A DNA stretch of 17,013 nucleotides, taken from assembly GCA_024762705.1 (NCBI GenBank), contig JANTGW010000004.1, forward strand, positions 1 to 17,013, read 5' to 3'. Source of the DNA: Sulfurimonas sp. GTDB taxonomy: Bacteria; Campylobacterota; Campylobacteria; Campylobacterales; Sulfurimonadaceae. The position numbers and the translations under genes are program-made. Positions 7,208 through 14,273 of this stretch are shown piece by piece (the first letter of the stretch is position 1; each line of letters opens with the position of its first letter). The notes under the pieces are model-generated. The model had not been told where the DNA came from. It ran no database searches and saw only the letters and a list, made by a program, of their open reading frames with translations.

Positions 7208-8128
7208 TTAATCTATATAAGTTAAGTAGTGGTCATACTTTTTATTACGGCCAAATACAATGTCAAAGTAACCGCTTTGTATGATCGCAGTGATCTCTCC
7301 ACGTGAACCGCTTCCTATCTCTCTTGCATCCACTAGAGCTATAGGTGTGATCTCTGCTGCTGTACCTGTTAAAAATGCCTCATCTGCAACATATACCTCT
7401 TCTCTTGTAATACGGCGTCTTGTCACGGTATAACCAAGATCTTGGGCAAGTTCTATAACCGTTTTTTGCGTGATAGAAGCCAATGCGTTGTCACTAGGAG
7501 GCGTGATGATCTCACCATCTTTAATCATAAAAAATGATGCCCCACTTGCTTCAGCAACATAACCTTCATCATCCAAAAGCAGTGCTTCATCATATCCGCA
7601 ATCTATTGCTTCATATTTTGCCATTTGAGAGTTCAAGTAATTTGCCGTAGCCTTTGCTTTACCCATATTGGATGTATTTGCTGGTCTTGTCATGGAAACA
7701 ATTTTCAAACGAATTCCTTTACGCATACCTTCTTCACCAAGATATGCACCCCACTCCCATGCGGCAACTGCCGTTTCAACAGGAGCATCTTTATGATAAA
7801 TTCCCATGACTCCGTAGCCTAAAAATGAAAAGGGACGCAAATATACATTCTCACCGGTAAACTCATTTTTGCGAATCAATTCAATTTGTGCAAGATTGAG
7901 CTCTTCAACCGTATATGGTATGTCAATAAGTGTCATTTTTGCTGATTCTTTAAGTCTTTTCGTGTGATCATTTAAGCGAAAGATCGCATAGCCTCTGTCC
8001 GTTTTGTATGCTTTTGTCCCCTCAATTACCCCATTTCCATAGTGAATAGTATGTGTAAGTACATGTACCTTTGCGTCATCCCATGCAACGAATTTTCCGT
8101 TCATCCAAATATATTTGGCTGCGTCCAT
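7208..8128 (-). CDS. ilvE: Branched-chain amino acid aminotransferase
   Basis: A 306-residue class IV pyridoxal-phosphate aminotransferase, making valine, leucine and isoleucine from their 2-oxo acids with glutamate as donor, in the cytoplasm. Marks of the family are WMNGKFVAWDDAKVHVLTHTIHYG at the N terminus, GNGVIEGTKAY, YLRPFSFLGYG and KAKATANYLNSQMA, in which K159 aligns with the lysine that binds the cofactor. Near the C terminus, EVYVADEAFLTGTAAEITPI is also typical. The ATG at 8128 follows a CTGGAGAT ribosome binding site. It is the first gene of the minus-strand group that continues with the SPFH gene and hisIE. A strong hairpin separates it from the porin gene upstream, so it likely uses its own promoter. 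Related D-amino acid or aminodeoxychorismate enzymes are less likely because the length and GTAAEITP motif fit IlvE. Confidence 0.95.
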   Translation of the reverse strand: MDAAKYIWMNGKFVAWDDAKVHVLTHTIHYGNGVIEGTKAYKTDRGYAIFRLNDHTKRLKESAKMTLIDIPYTVEELNLAQIELIRKNEFTGENVYLRPFSFLGYGVMGIYHKDAPVETAVAAWEWGAYLGEEGMRKGIRLKIVSMTRPANTSNMGKAKATANYLNSQMAKYEAIDCGYDEALLLDDEGYVAEASGASFFMIKDGEIITPPSDNALASITQKTVIELAQDLGYTVTRRRITREEVYVADEAFLTGTAAEITPIALVDAREIGSGSRGEITAIIQSGYFDIVFGRNKKYDHYLTYID

Positions 8129-8160
8129 TAAAATCTCCAGATTAAATTATAAGTATTGCT

Positions 8161-8166
8161 ATTCTA
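8161..8166 (-). promoter_or_regulatory. Possible promoter of the ilvE operon (-10 box)
   Basis: The minus strand reads TAGAAT after a T-rich stretch, placing the start of transcription near 8154 and a leader of about 25 bases that contains the ribosome binding site. It lies downstream of the porin terminator, as needed for independent expression of ilvE. Confidence 0.35.
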
Positions 8167-8225
8167 TCTAAAAAGGTATTTATCTTGTATTAATATGAAA
8201 AAGAATGAAATTTATTAAGAGAAGG

Positions 8226-8270
8226 TTTTACAAGAAAACAAAGCCTACACAGGCTTTGTTTCATGTAAAA
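8226..8270 (-). terminator. Strong intrinsic terminator of the porin gene
   Basis: AAACAAAGCCT (8236-8246) and AGGCTTTGTTT (8251-8261) form a perfect 11-pair stem with an ACAC loop. An outer seven-pair arm (8226-8232 with 8264-8270) extends it. On the minus strand the inner stem is followed by TTCTTG. The hairpin begins about 35 bases after the porin stop codon, so it most likely ends that monocistronic transcript and shields ilvE from phosphate-controlled read-through. Confidence 0.7.
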
Positions 8271-8303
8271 AGGGAGAAATGAAATTTTGAAATTTGTGTT
8301 ATT

Positions 8304-9632
8304 TTAGAAAAAGAACTGAGAAGTAACTTTGATTCTACGCTCTTTTTCGTCACCAATGTTTACACCGTATTTGTCTTCTTGAACAGTGATACCAGCTTTG
8401 ATTGAGTTACCCATCAAATACCAGTTCACACCAGCCATTTTAGATGTAAGATCATATCCGTCTGCATCTTTGAACTTGTCCCAAGACTCATATCTTACGA
8501 ATGGAGCTATAAAACCATGGTCTGCAAAACAGTACTCAGCAGTTGCATACCAACCGTTTGATTTACCAGTTTGTGTACTAGTCCAGTCTTTCGCAACACC
8601 GTCAAAGTCAAAGTACTCAGCTTGAACAAAAGCACCTTTATAGTGTGCAGACATTTCAAGGTTTAATAATTTGTGATCGATTGTAGTCGGAGTCGCACCA
8701 ACAGTATAGTTAATACTTGGACTTACCCAGTAACCTGCACCGATTTCAAAGTGTTTACCTTGTGCAAAGTATGTTTCAGTTCTAGACTTTTCTTCCCAGC
8801 CGTCAAATGGAGAAAGTACCACTTTACCACCGTAGAAAAAGTTCTTTTGTTTAAAGCTACTTGCAGAGAATGTACTTCCTGAAGCATCTTTTAGTTTTCC
8901 AGAATATACACCGTCACCGAATGCTACTTGATAGTGAACTTTTTTATTCCAGTTACCATACATTTGTGCATTTGTACCACGACGATTATGCGTAATGTAT
9001 TGTGCCGCTTCATCAGCTACATGTGGACGATCATAGTGAATTGTACGTGCTGATTTTACAGTCTCTGTACGAGAAATATCAATTTTTGCACGGTAAAGTT
9101 TAAAGTTTACAAGTGAAGAACCAAAAGGTTTTTTGATTTTTACATATGCATCACCAACGTTGAAGCCTTGTTCACCCTTGTCTTGGTAGTTTGCTTTATC
9201 ATTTCTAACATCCATAGTAAATGAAGTATATTTGTTAAAACCTGCTGCAACTTCAAAACGAACACGTCTTAAATATGCATCATAATAGCTGTCTGTTGCA
9301 CCTGAAGTCAAGTCTTCAGTACGTCTGTTTTCAAATGTACCTTGAATACGTACACCCGCTTTTAACCACATTTCCGGATTGTCATCAGCAACGAACTTCA
9401 TGTTGATGTGTGTTTGTTTTCCTAATAAGAAATCTGGAGATTTTTGATCTACTATAGTAATACTTCTTTTTTTAGCAGGAACTAAAGCGTCACTGTTTAA
9501 TAAAGTACGACCTTCAGCCGGCTGAGTAAATACCTGACCATTAGCATCTTGGTATAATTTGATTTCATTTGCATTTGCAGCAACTGAACCTAGAGTTAAA
9601 GCAGCTAAAGCTGATAAAACGATTTTATTCAT
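8304..9632 (-). CDS. OprP/OprO-like outer membrane porin, probably for phosphate
   Basis: A 442-residue outer membrane beta-barrel protein. Residues 1-21 (MNKIVLSALAALTLGSVAANA) are a Sec signal peptide cleaved after ANA. The body has alternating, aromatic-rich strands (AGVRIQGTFENRR, AYLRRVRFEVAAGF, YTSFTMDVRND) of the phosphate-selective porin O and P family, and the chain ends in SQFFF, the C-terminal Phe signal read by the BAM machinery. A short stretch after the signal (IKLYQDANGQVFTQPAEGR) precedes the barrel. A phosphate role is inferred from its divergent position next to pstS and from the shared Pho-type box in its promoter; sequence family alone does not fix the substrate, and OprP relatives also take other anions. 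The ATG at 9632 follows AAGGAAG. A strong terminator follows the gene. Confidence 0.88.
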   Translation of the reverse strand: MNKIVLSALAALTLGSVAANANEIKLYQDANGQVFTQPAEGRTLLNSDALVPAKKRSITIVDQKSPDFLLGKQTHINMKFVADDNPEMWLKAGVRIQGTFENRRTEDLTSGATDSYYDAYLRRVRFEVAAGFNKYTSFTMDVRNDKANYQDKGEQGFNVGDAYVKIKKPFGSSLVNFKLYRAKIDISRTETVKSARTIHYDRPHVADEAAQYITHNRRGTNAQMYGNWNKKVHYQVAFGDGVYSGKLKDASGSTFSASSFKQKNFFYGGKVVLSPFDGWEEKSRTETYFAQGKHFEIGAGYWVSPSINYTVGATPTTIDHKLLNLEMSAHYKGAFVQAEYFDFDGVAKDWTSTQTGKSNGWYATAEYCFADHGFIAPFVRYESWDKFKDADGYDLTSKMAGVNWYLMGNSIKAGITVQEDKYGVNIGDEKERRIKVTSQFFF

Positions 9633-9661
9633 TTGTAACTTCCTTTTTTTTAGTTGGTGGA

Positions 9662-9694
9662 AGTATAAAATAGTTAGGTTACATAAAGGTTACA
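9662..9694 (-). promoter_or_regulatory. Pho-box-like promoter of the porin gene
   Basis: On the minus strand two perfect TGTAACC heptamers lie at 9694-9688 and 9683-9677, 11 bases apart, and TATACT lies at 9667-9662, exactly 16 bases after the start of the second heptamer. The predicted transcript starts near 9655, about 22 bases before the ATG. This is the layout of a PhoB-type activated promoter, in which direct repeats of 7 plus 4 bases replace the -35 box, but the half-site TGTAAYN differs from CTGTCAT of E. coli. Confidence 0.7.
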
Positions 9695-9720
9695 ATATAA
9701 ATCCAAAAATATTTCCAAAT

Positions 9721-9764
9721 TGTAACCATTGTGTAATGAATATGTAATGAAAGAGTTCTGCCCT
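9721..9764 (+). promoter_or_regulatory. Upstream Pho-box copy with three half-sites and decayed -10
   Basis: TGTAACC at 9721, TGTAATG at 9732 and TGTAATG at 9743 are spaced exactly 11 bases apart. Sixteen bases after the third one, where the functional copy has TATACT, this copy reads TGCCCT (9759-9764). It has therefore probably lost promoter activity but may keep or enhance regulator binding for the pstS promoter 65 bases downstream, or for the divergent porin. Confidence 0.6.
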
Positions 9765-9796
9765 TTCATAATTTAAAAGCCAAAATATTTCCAAAT

Positions 9797-9829
9797 TGTA
9801 ACCATTATGTAATAAAAAAGTTCTATACT
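9797..9829 (+). promoter_or_regulatory. Pho-box-like promoter of pstS
   Basis: TGTAACC at 9797 and TGTAATA at 9808 lie 11 bases apart and TATACT at 9824-9829 begins 16 bases after the second half-site, the same geometry and the same -10 hexamer as the divergent porin promoter. Transcription would start near 9836, about 24 bases before the ATG, with AAAAGG at 9847-9851 as ribosome binding site. Confidence 0.7.
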
Positions 9830-9859
9830 TTCATAACTTAAATTTAAAAGGTGTAATAA

Positions 9860-10864
9860 ATGACAAAAGTAATCAAACTTGCTCTTGCTGCTTCAGTTCT
9901 TGCTGGTGGCTTGAGTGCAAATGATGTAATCAAAGGAAGTGGTGCTTCTTTTCCATATAGTGTATATCAAAAATGGACGAAAGCTTACTATAAAGCAACA
10001 GGTATCAAAGTTGACTATATTTCAAAAGGTTCTTCTAAAGGTATAAAGGATGCAAAAGCGAGACAAGTTGATTTTGCAGGTACAGACAAACCTTTATCAC
10101 CAAAAACACTTAAGCAATTCAACCTTTACCAATTCCCTGGTGTTGTTGGTGCTATTACAATGGGTTACAACCTTCCGGGCATATCTAATCTAAAATTAAG
10201 TAGAAGTGCAATCGTTGCGATCTCTGAAGGGAAAGTAAAATTCTGGGATGACAAACTCATCACAGCTGAGAATTCAGGTCTTAAGCTTCCTCATGAAAAA
10301 GTAACTTTCGTTCACCGTGCAGACGGTTCTGGTACTACTTTTAACTATACATACTTCTTAAGTAAAGTATCTAAAGAGTGGAGAACGACTTACGGTGCTA
10401 AGAAATCTCTTAACTGGCCTGGTAACCAACACATCGGTGGAAATAAAAACACTGGTGTTGCAAGTCTTATTAAACAAACTCCGTACTCTGTAGGATACAT
10501 TGACTATGCTGATGCAAAGAAAAACGGTATTGTTATGGCTTCTGTTGAAAACAAAGCAGGAAAATACATCAAGCCTGAATTAAAAGCGTTTCAAACTGCT
10601 GCTGCAAAAGCAAACTTAGATCCGAAAAAAGATTTCTATGCTGTAATCGCTGACCCAAAAGGTGCTGATTCTTACCCGATCGTTGCAGCAACTTTCATTT
10701 TAGTGCCTGCTGAAAAACCTGAAATGAACAAAAAAGTAACAGCATTTTTTGACTGGTCATATAAAAATGGTCAAGAGATCGCAAAAAGTTTAGGTTTTGT
10801 TCCATTACCTGACTCTTTAACAAACAAAATCAGAAAATACTGGGAAGAAAAAGGGATTAGATAA
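9860..10864 (+). CDS. pstS: Periplasmic phosphate-binding protein of the Pst transporter
   Basis: A 334-residue secreted protein that captures orthophosphate in the periplasm and hands it to PstCA. Residues 1-20 (MTKVIKLALAASVLAGGLSA) are a Sec signal peptide without a lipobox cysteine, so the protein should be soluble. Phosphate-contact segments of the family are visible: GSGASFPYSVYQKW (about 27-40), GSSKGIKDAKARQVDFAGTDKPL and HRADGSGTTFNYTYFL (about 151-166). Ser, Asp, Arg and Thr residues in these segments bind the anion in E. coli PstS. It has its own Pho-box-like promoter and is followed at once by a hairpin terminator that overlaps its last codons, so pstS can be made in excess over the membrane parts, as usual for binding proteins. 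Confidence 0.96.
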   Translation: MTKVIKLALAASVLAGGLSANDVIKGSGASFPYSVYQKWTKAYYKATGIKVDYISKGSSKGIKDAKARQVDFAGTDKPLSPKTLKQFNLYQFPGVVGAITMGYNLPGISNLKLSRSAIVAISEGKVKFWDDKLITAENSGLKLPHEKVTFVHRADGSGTTFNYTYFLSKVSKEWRTTYGAKKSLNWPGNQHIGGNKNTGVASLIKQTPYSVGYIDYADAKKNGIVMASVENKAGKYIKPELKAFQTAAAKANLDPKKDFYAVIADPKGADSYPIVAATFILVPAEKPEMNKKVTAFFDWSYKNGQEIAKSLGFVPLPDSLTNKIRKYWEEKGIR

Positions 10865-10876
10865 TCCCTTTTCCCT
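10849..10876 (+). terminator. Intrinsic terminator overlapping the pstS stop
   Basis: AAAAGGGATTA (10849-10859) and TAATCCCTTTT (10862-10872) pair over 11 bases around a two-base centre, with T-rich sequence following. The stem contains the last codons and the TAA of pstS. It should end much of the pstS transcript before pstC. Confidence 0.65.
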
Positions 10877-10971
10877 TTTAAAATACCTCTTTAAAACACA
10901 AATTTCAAATTTCATTCTCTCCTTATTCTGCTGCACATTATGTGTAGCATAAATTCTTTACATGTAACGCG

Positions 10972-11004
10972 TGTAATCTCTTTGTAATTAAATTTTTATA
11001 TAAT
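10972..11004 (+). promoter_or_regulatory. Pho-box-like promoter of pstC
   Basis: TGTAATC at 10972 and TGTAATT at 10983 lie 11 bases apart and a perfect TATAAT at 10999-11004 begins 16 bases after the second, as at pstS and the porin. An extra TGTAACG at 10963 is offset by 9 rather than 11 bases. The transcript would start near 11011, 26 bases before the pstC ATG, and would cover pstC, pstA, pstB, phoU and the sensor kinase. Confidence 0.65.
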
Positions 11005-11036
11005 ATCGTACTAATTTAATTCTAGGGTTTTTTCAC

Positions 11037-11987
11037 ATGGAAAAAATATTTCAAAAGCTCTCATTGACAAGTGCTTCTCTTGTGCTAATTGTTCTTATTG
11101 GTATCTTTATAACCTTGTTCAGTGCTGCCAAACCGGCTATTGATGAGTTTGGACTGCACTTTCTTGTTGATCCTTCATGGAACGAAGAAGTAGTCATTGA
11201 TACACCAAATACCACAGCGACACCTGCCGTAACAAGTGATGAGATTATCGATGAAGATGATATTATGATTGATGACGAAGATGAACTCTCACAAAATACT
11301 AAGACTGTTTATGGTGGACTTGTTCCGATAGTCGGTACGATATTATCTACTCTCATAGCACTTGCCTTTGCACTTCCAATCGCAATGGGCATTGCTGTTT
11401 TTTTGGCGGAGATTGCTTCAAAAACCATATCCAAGTTTGTAGGTATGGGCATCGAACTTTTAGCTGCCATTCCTAGTATCATCTTTGGTATGTGGGGACT
11501 TTACTATTTTGCACCTATAATTTCCAAAGTATTTGGCGGGTATCAGGTATCGCTTTTAACTGCAGGGCTTGTTCTAGGTGTCATGATTCTTCCATTTATG
11601 GCAGCAATTACACGTGACAGTATGAACACAACACCCGATGTACTCAAAGAATCTGCCTATGCCTTGGGTGCAACAAAATTTGAAGTAGTAAAAGATGTCA
11701 TTTTTCCTTACTCAAAAGTCGGAATTATCGGTTCTATCATTTTAGCACTCGGACGTGCTTTGGGTGAGACAATGGCTGTTGCTTTTCTTATCGGTGCTGT
11801 CTACTCACTTCCTGAAAAAATTACCGACCCTACCATTTCAATCCCTGTAGCTATGGCTGTAAACTTTGGTGAAGCAAGTGGACTCGGTGAGAGTGCGCTC
11901 TTTTATCTTGGTCTTATACTCTTTGTTATGAGCTTCATTATCATATCAATCGCTAAATTTTACTTTTTAAAAAGGCTTAAAGTATGA
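11037..11987 (+). CDS. pstC: Phosphate ABC transporter permease PstC
   Basis: A 316-residue inner membrane permease, one half of the phosphate channel. The first helix is at about 13-32. The core has further helices at about 97-124, 140-160, 172-190, 228-258 and 285-306. The EAA-type cytoplasmic loop that docks on PstB reads LKESAYALGATKFEV (about 203-217), followed by ALGRALGETMAV (about 237-248), where the arginine and glutamate are conserved in phosphate permeases. Odd: the loop after the first helix, which should face the periplasm, carries a strongly acidic stretch at 66-85 (SDEIIDEDDIMIDDEDELS) with no counterpart in the E. coli protein as I recall it. A weak AGGG stands about ten bases before the ATG. 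The stop overlaps the pstA start by four bases (ATGA). Confidence 0.94.
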   Translation: MEKIFQKLSLTSASLVLIVLIGIFITLFSAAKPAIDEFGLHFLVDPSWNEEVVIDTPNTTATPAVTSDEIIDEDDIMIDDEDELSQNTKTVYGGLVPIVGTILSTLIALAFALPIAMGIAVFLAEIASKTISKFVGMGIELLAAIPSIIFGMWGLYYFAPIISKVFGGYQVSLLTAGLVLGVMILPFMAAITRDSMNTTPDVLKESAYALGATKFEVVKDVIFPYSKVGIIGSIILALGRALGETMAVAFLIGAVYSLPEKITDPTISIPVAMAVNFGEASGLGESALFYLGLILFVMSFIIISIAKFYFLKRLKV

Positions 11988-12790
11988 GACTTTTAGTTAA
12001 TAAAATATTTTTAGTACTATCTGTTATTTCAGCATTACTTGGACTTGGGTTTTTAGGCTGGATTCTTGTTACACTTTTCATACAAGGACTTTCTTCGCTT
12101 CACTTGAGTCTTTTTTTCAAAGACCTTGTTGACGGCGGTCTTCGCAATCTTCTTGTAGGACAGCTCATACTTGCATCTTTAGCAGGTGCCATTGGTATAC
12201 CGCTTGGAATACTTGCAGGAATTTACATAAGAGAATACGGCAGAGGCAGATATGCTGAGTTTATTAGGGACTTAAGCGATATTATGATGTCGGCTCCTTC
12301 TATTGTTATCGGTGCTTTTGTCTATGCCATAGCCGTAGCACCTTTTGGTGGTGCAAATGGTTTTGCCGGTATTTTGGCGCTTTGTATTATGATGATCCCT
12401 ATTATCATAAACACAACAGACTCTATGCTTTCTCTTGTTCCAAAAGAGTTGCGCGAAGCCGGAATTGCCCTTGGAGCTTCTAAATATCGTGTTATATTAG
12501 ACATTGTCATAAAAGCCGCAAAAGTAGGAATTATGACAGGGATCCTTTTGGCTTTTGCAAGAATTGCGGGTGAAACTGCACCTTTACTTTTTACAAGTGA
12601 GACAAGTAATTATTTCTCTTTGGATTTGACACAGAGTTTTCCGTCTTTGACTGTAAGTATATATAACCTTGCAAATGAGCCTGAACAATCAAGCCGTGAT
12701 CTTGCCTGGGCAGCATCATTCATACTCACCGTCATGGTTCTAATCATCAACCTAATTGGTCGATTTATCACAAGAAATAAACATACATAA
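11984..12790 (+). CDS. pstA: Phosphate ABC transporter permease PstA
   Basis: A 268-residue inner membrane permease, partner of PstC. Helices lie at about 7-33, 55-82, 98-120, 127-143, 180-200 and 243-260. The EAA loop reads [18 protein letters not shown] (about 153-170) and is followed by [15 protein letters not shown] (about 190-204), the conserved Arg and Glu segment of the phosphate family. The length is a little under that of E. coli PstA. The start overlaps the pstC stop (ATGA), which couples their translation and suits a one-to-one complex. pstB begins 13 bases after the stop. Confidence 0.95.
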   Translation: MRLLVNKIFLVLSVISALLGLGFLGWILVTLFIQGLSSLHLSLFFKDLVDGGLRNLLVGQLILASLAGAIGIPLGILAGIYIREYGRGRYAEFIRDLSDIMMSAPSIVIGAFVYAIAVAPFGGANGFAGILALCIMMIPIIINTTDSMLSLVPKELREAGIALGASKYRVILDIVIKAAKVGIMTGILLAFARIAGETAPLLFTSETSNYFSLDLTQSFPSLTVSIYNLANEPEQSSRDLAWAASFILTVMVLIINLIGRFITRNKHT

Positions 12791-12803
12791 GGAAAGACAA
12801 AAT

Positions 12804-13586
12804 ATGCCTGTAATGAATATTAAAAAATTCTCTTTTACATATCCCGGAGTGGAGCAACCATCGCTTAAAAATATAAACTTGCCTATTGAGAAAAACAAAA
12901 TCACTGCTCTCATAGGTCCCAGCGGTTGTGGTAAATCTACACTATTACGCGCGATGAACCGCATACATGACTTGTATCAGGGGAACAAATACGACGGAAA
13001 AATCGAACTGCTCGACTTTGAAACAGGAAAATACAAAAATATTCTTGAGATTAAAAAAGAGAATGAGTTCATAGAACTTCGCCAAAAAGTGGGTATGATA
13101 TTTCAAAAGCCTACGCCTTTTCCTATGAGCATATTTGACAACGTGGCTTACGGACTCAAGATTGCAGGTATTAAAAATAAAAGCGAACTTGCAGACCGTG
13201 TTGAAGTAGCACTCAAGGGTTCAGCTCTTTGGAGGGAAGTCTCAGACAGACTGAACAAATCTGCTATGGGACTTTCAGGCGGTCAACAACAGCGTTTATG
13301 TATAGCCAGAGCCGTTGCAGTAAAACCTGAAGTTCTTTTGTTCGATGAACCTACTTCGGCATTGGATCCCATATCAACAGGAGCGATAGAAGAGCTTATA
13401 GTCGAGCTTAAAAAAGATGTCAGTATAGCCATTGTCACACATAATATGCAGCAGGCTTCACGTATTAGTGATTACACTGCTTTTATGTATCTAGGGGATT
13501 TGATAGAATATGACAAAACAGAAAATATCTTTTTAAATCCAAAAGAGAAACAAACGGAAGACTACATAACAGGTAGATTCGGTTAA
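12804..13586 (+). CDS. pstB: Phosphate ABC transporter ATPase PstB
   Basis: A 260-residue ABC ATPase that powers PstCA. Walker A is GPSGCGKST (38-46), the Q-loop is Q101 in [15 protein letters not shown], a phosphate-importer hallmark, the signature is LSGGQQQR (157-164), Walker B is VLLFDEP (177-183) and the switch histidine is H213. A slightly long loop at about 66-92 precedes the Q-loop. The ATG at 12804 is chosen because AAGGA at 12789-12793 stands ten bases before it and the protein then aligns with the family; the frame is open further upstream only inside pstA, and an ATG at 12813 is too far from that site. phoU follows after 27 bases. Confidence 0.96.
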   Translation: MPVMNIKKFSFTYPGVEQPSLKNINLPIEKNKITALIGPSGCGKSTLLRAMNRIHDLYQGNKYDGKIELLDFETGKYKNILEIKKENEFIELRQKVGMIFQKPTPFPMSIFDNVAYGLKIAGIKNKSELADRVEVALKGSALWREVSDRLNKSAMGLSGGQQQRLCIARAVAVKPEVLLFDEPTSALDPISTGAIEELIVELKKDVSIAIVTHNMQQASRISDYTAFMYLGDLIEYDKTENIFLNPKEKQTEDYITGRFG

Positions 13587-13613
13587 TTCGAAAAAAATTT
13601 AGGAGACATCAAA

Positions 13614-14273
13614 ATGTTACCAACTTTTAGAACAAACATAGAAGACATACGAAAAAAAATTACCAAAATAGGTGAGGATTTAGTCAAGTCAAATGAGCTT
13701 ATCCTTGAAGCACTTCAGGGATGCGATGAAGCAAAGTTCAATGAAGCAAGAAACTCTATTAAGAATATTACATCTAAGACTGATGAAATTGACAACGCTA
13801 TTATAAAAGTACTTGCACTTTACACACCTGAAGCAAAAGATTTAAGACAAGTGGTTGCTTACTTTAAAATCACAAATGAGCTTTCCCGTGCATGCTCGAA
13901 CACAAGAAGCTTCATTCGAGGTTTTACCGATGTTTGTAAAGACCTTGATGTCAAAGAGATTAATGAGTATGCAACACTTATGCAGACATCGACCGTAAAA
14001 GCAATTGCAACAACTGTAAAAATGATAAACATAGATGATGTAGACGAGCTTCAGGAGATGTATGAAGAGGTACTCATTGAAGAGAACAAGGCTGATGATC
14101 TGTATGAGATGATAGAGCGTAAACTTGTAGAACAAGCTGAAGGAGCAAATACATTTGAAAAGTATCATAAAATGCTAAGAGCTCTCAGAAAAAGTGAAAA
14201 AATAGCCAATCGTGCAATCAGTGTTGCCAATTTATTAGTCTATATAAAGATCGGTGGAAGTATCCATAATTAG
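13614..14273 (+). CDS. phoU: Phosphate signalling protein PhoU
   Basis: A 219-residue cytoplasmic, all-helical protein with two PhoU repeats (about 10-98 and 118-208). Each holds a metal-binding acidic motif of the family, near KTDEIDNAI (55-63) and near EENKADDLYEMIE (156-168). The segment ALRKSEKIANRAISVANLLVY (about 190-210) matches the second repeat. PhoU links PstB to the PhoR-type kinase and keeps the kinase off when phosphate is plentiful. AGGAG at 13601-13605 lies eight bases before the ATG. The TAG stop touches the ATG of the sensor kinase with no gap, which fits direct partnership of the two products. Confidence 0.94.
   Translation: MLPTFRTNIEDIRKKITKIGEDLVKSNELILEALQGCDEAKFNEARNSIKNITSKTDEIDNAIIKVLALYTPEAKDLRQVVAYFKITNELSRACSNTRSFIRGFTDVCKDLDVKEINEYATLMQTSTVKAIATTVKMINIDDVDELQEMYEEVLIEENKADDLYEMIERKLVEQAEGANTFEKYHKMLRALRKSEKIANRAISVANLLVYIKIGGSIHN

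Larger units (their letters stand above)
9703..9850 (+). repeat. Tandem duplication of the pstS promoter region
   Basis: Copy one (9703-9779, 77 bases) and copy two (9780-9850, 71 bases) are imperfect direct repeats lying head to tail. A run of 25 bases is identical (9706-9730 and 9782-9806). The copies differ by one A in a run, by one 11-base half-site unit present only in copy one, by a six-base insertion in copy two, and by scattered substitutions. The duplication covers a whole promoter unit from the upstream flank through the -10 box. Confidence 0.85.

Noticed and set aside
8146..8151. Minus-strand TATAAT close to ilvE as its -10 box
   Set aside because: Transcription would begin inside the ribosome binding site at 8140-8133, so the TAGAAT at 8166-8161 is preferred.
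9703..9850. CRISPR-like or phage attachment repeat
   Set aside because: Only two copies, each containing promoter elements in register with pstS; a promoter duplication explains it better.
10930..10948. Hairpin GCTGCACA / TGTGTAGC between pstS and pstC
   Set aside because: It has no T tract and lies just upstream of the pstC promoter elements. The clear terminator is the one at 10849-10876.
12756..12803. Longer N terminus for PstB
   Set aside because: The extra 16 codons lie mostly inside pstA, lack a ribosome binding site and are not expected from the family; AAGGA favours the ATG at 12804.
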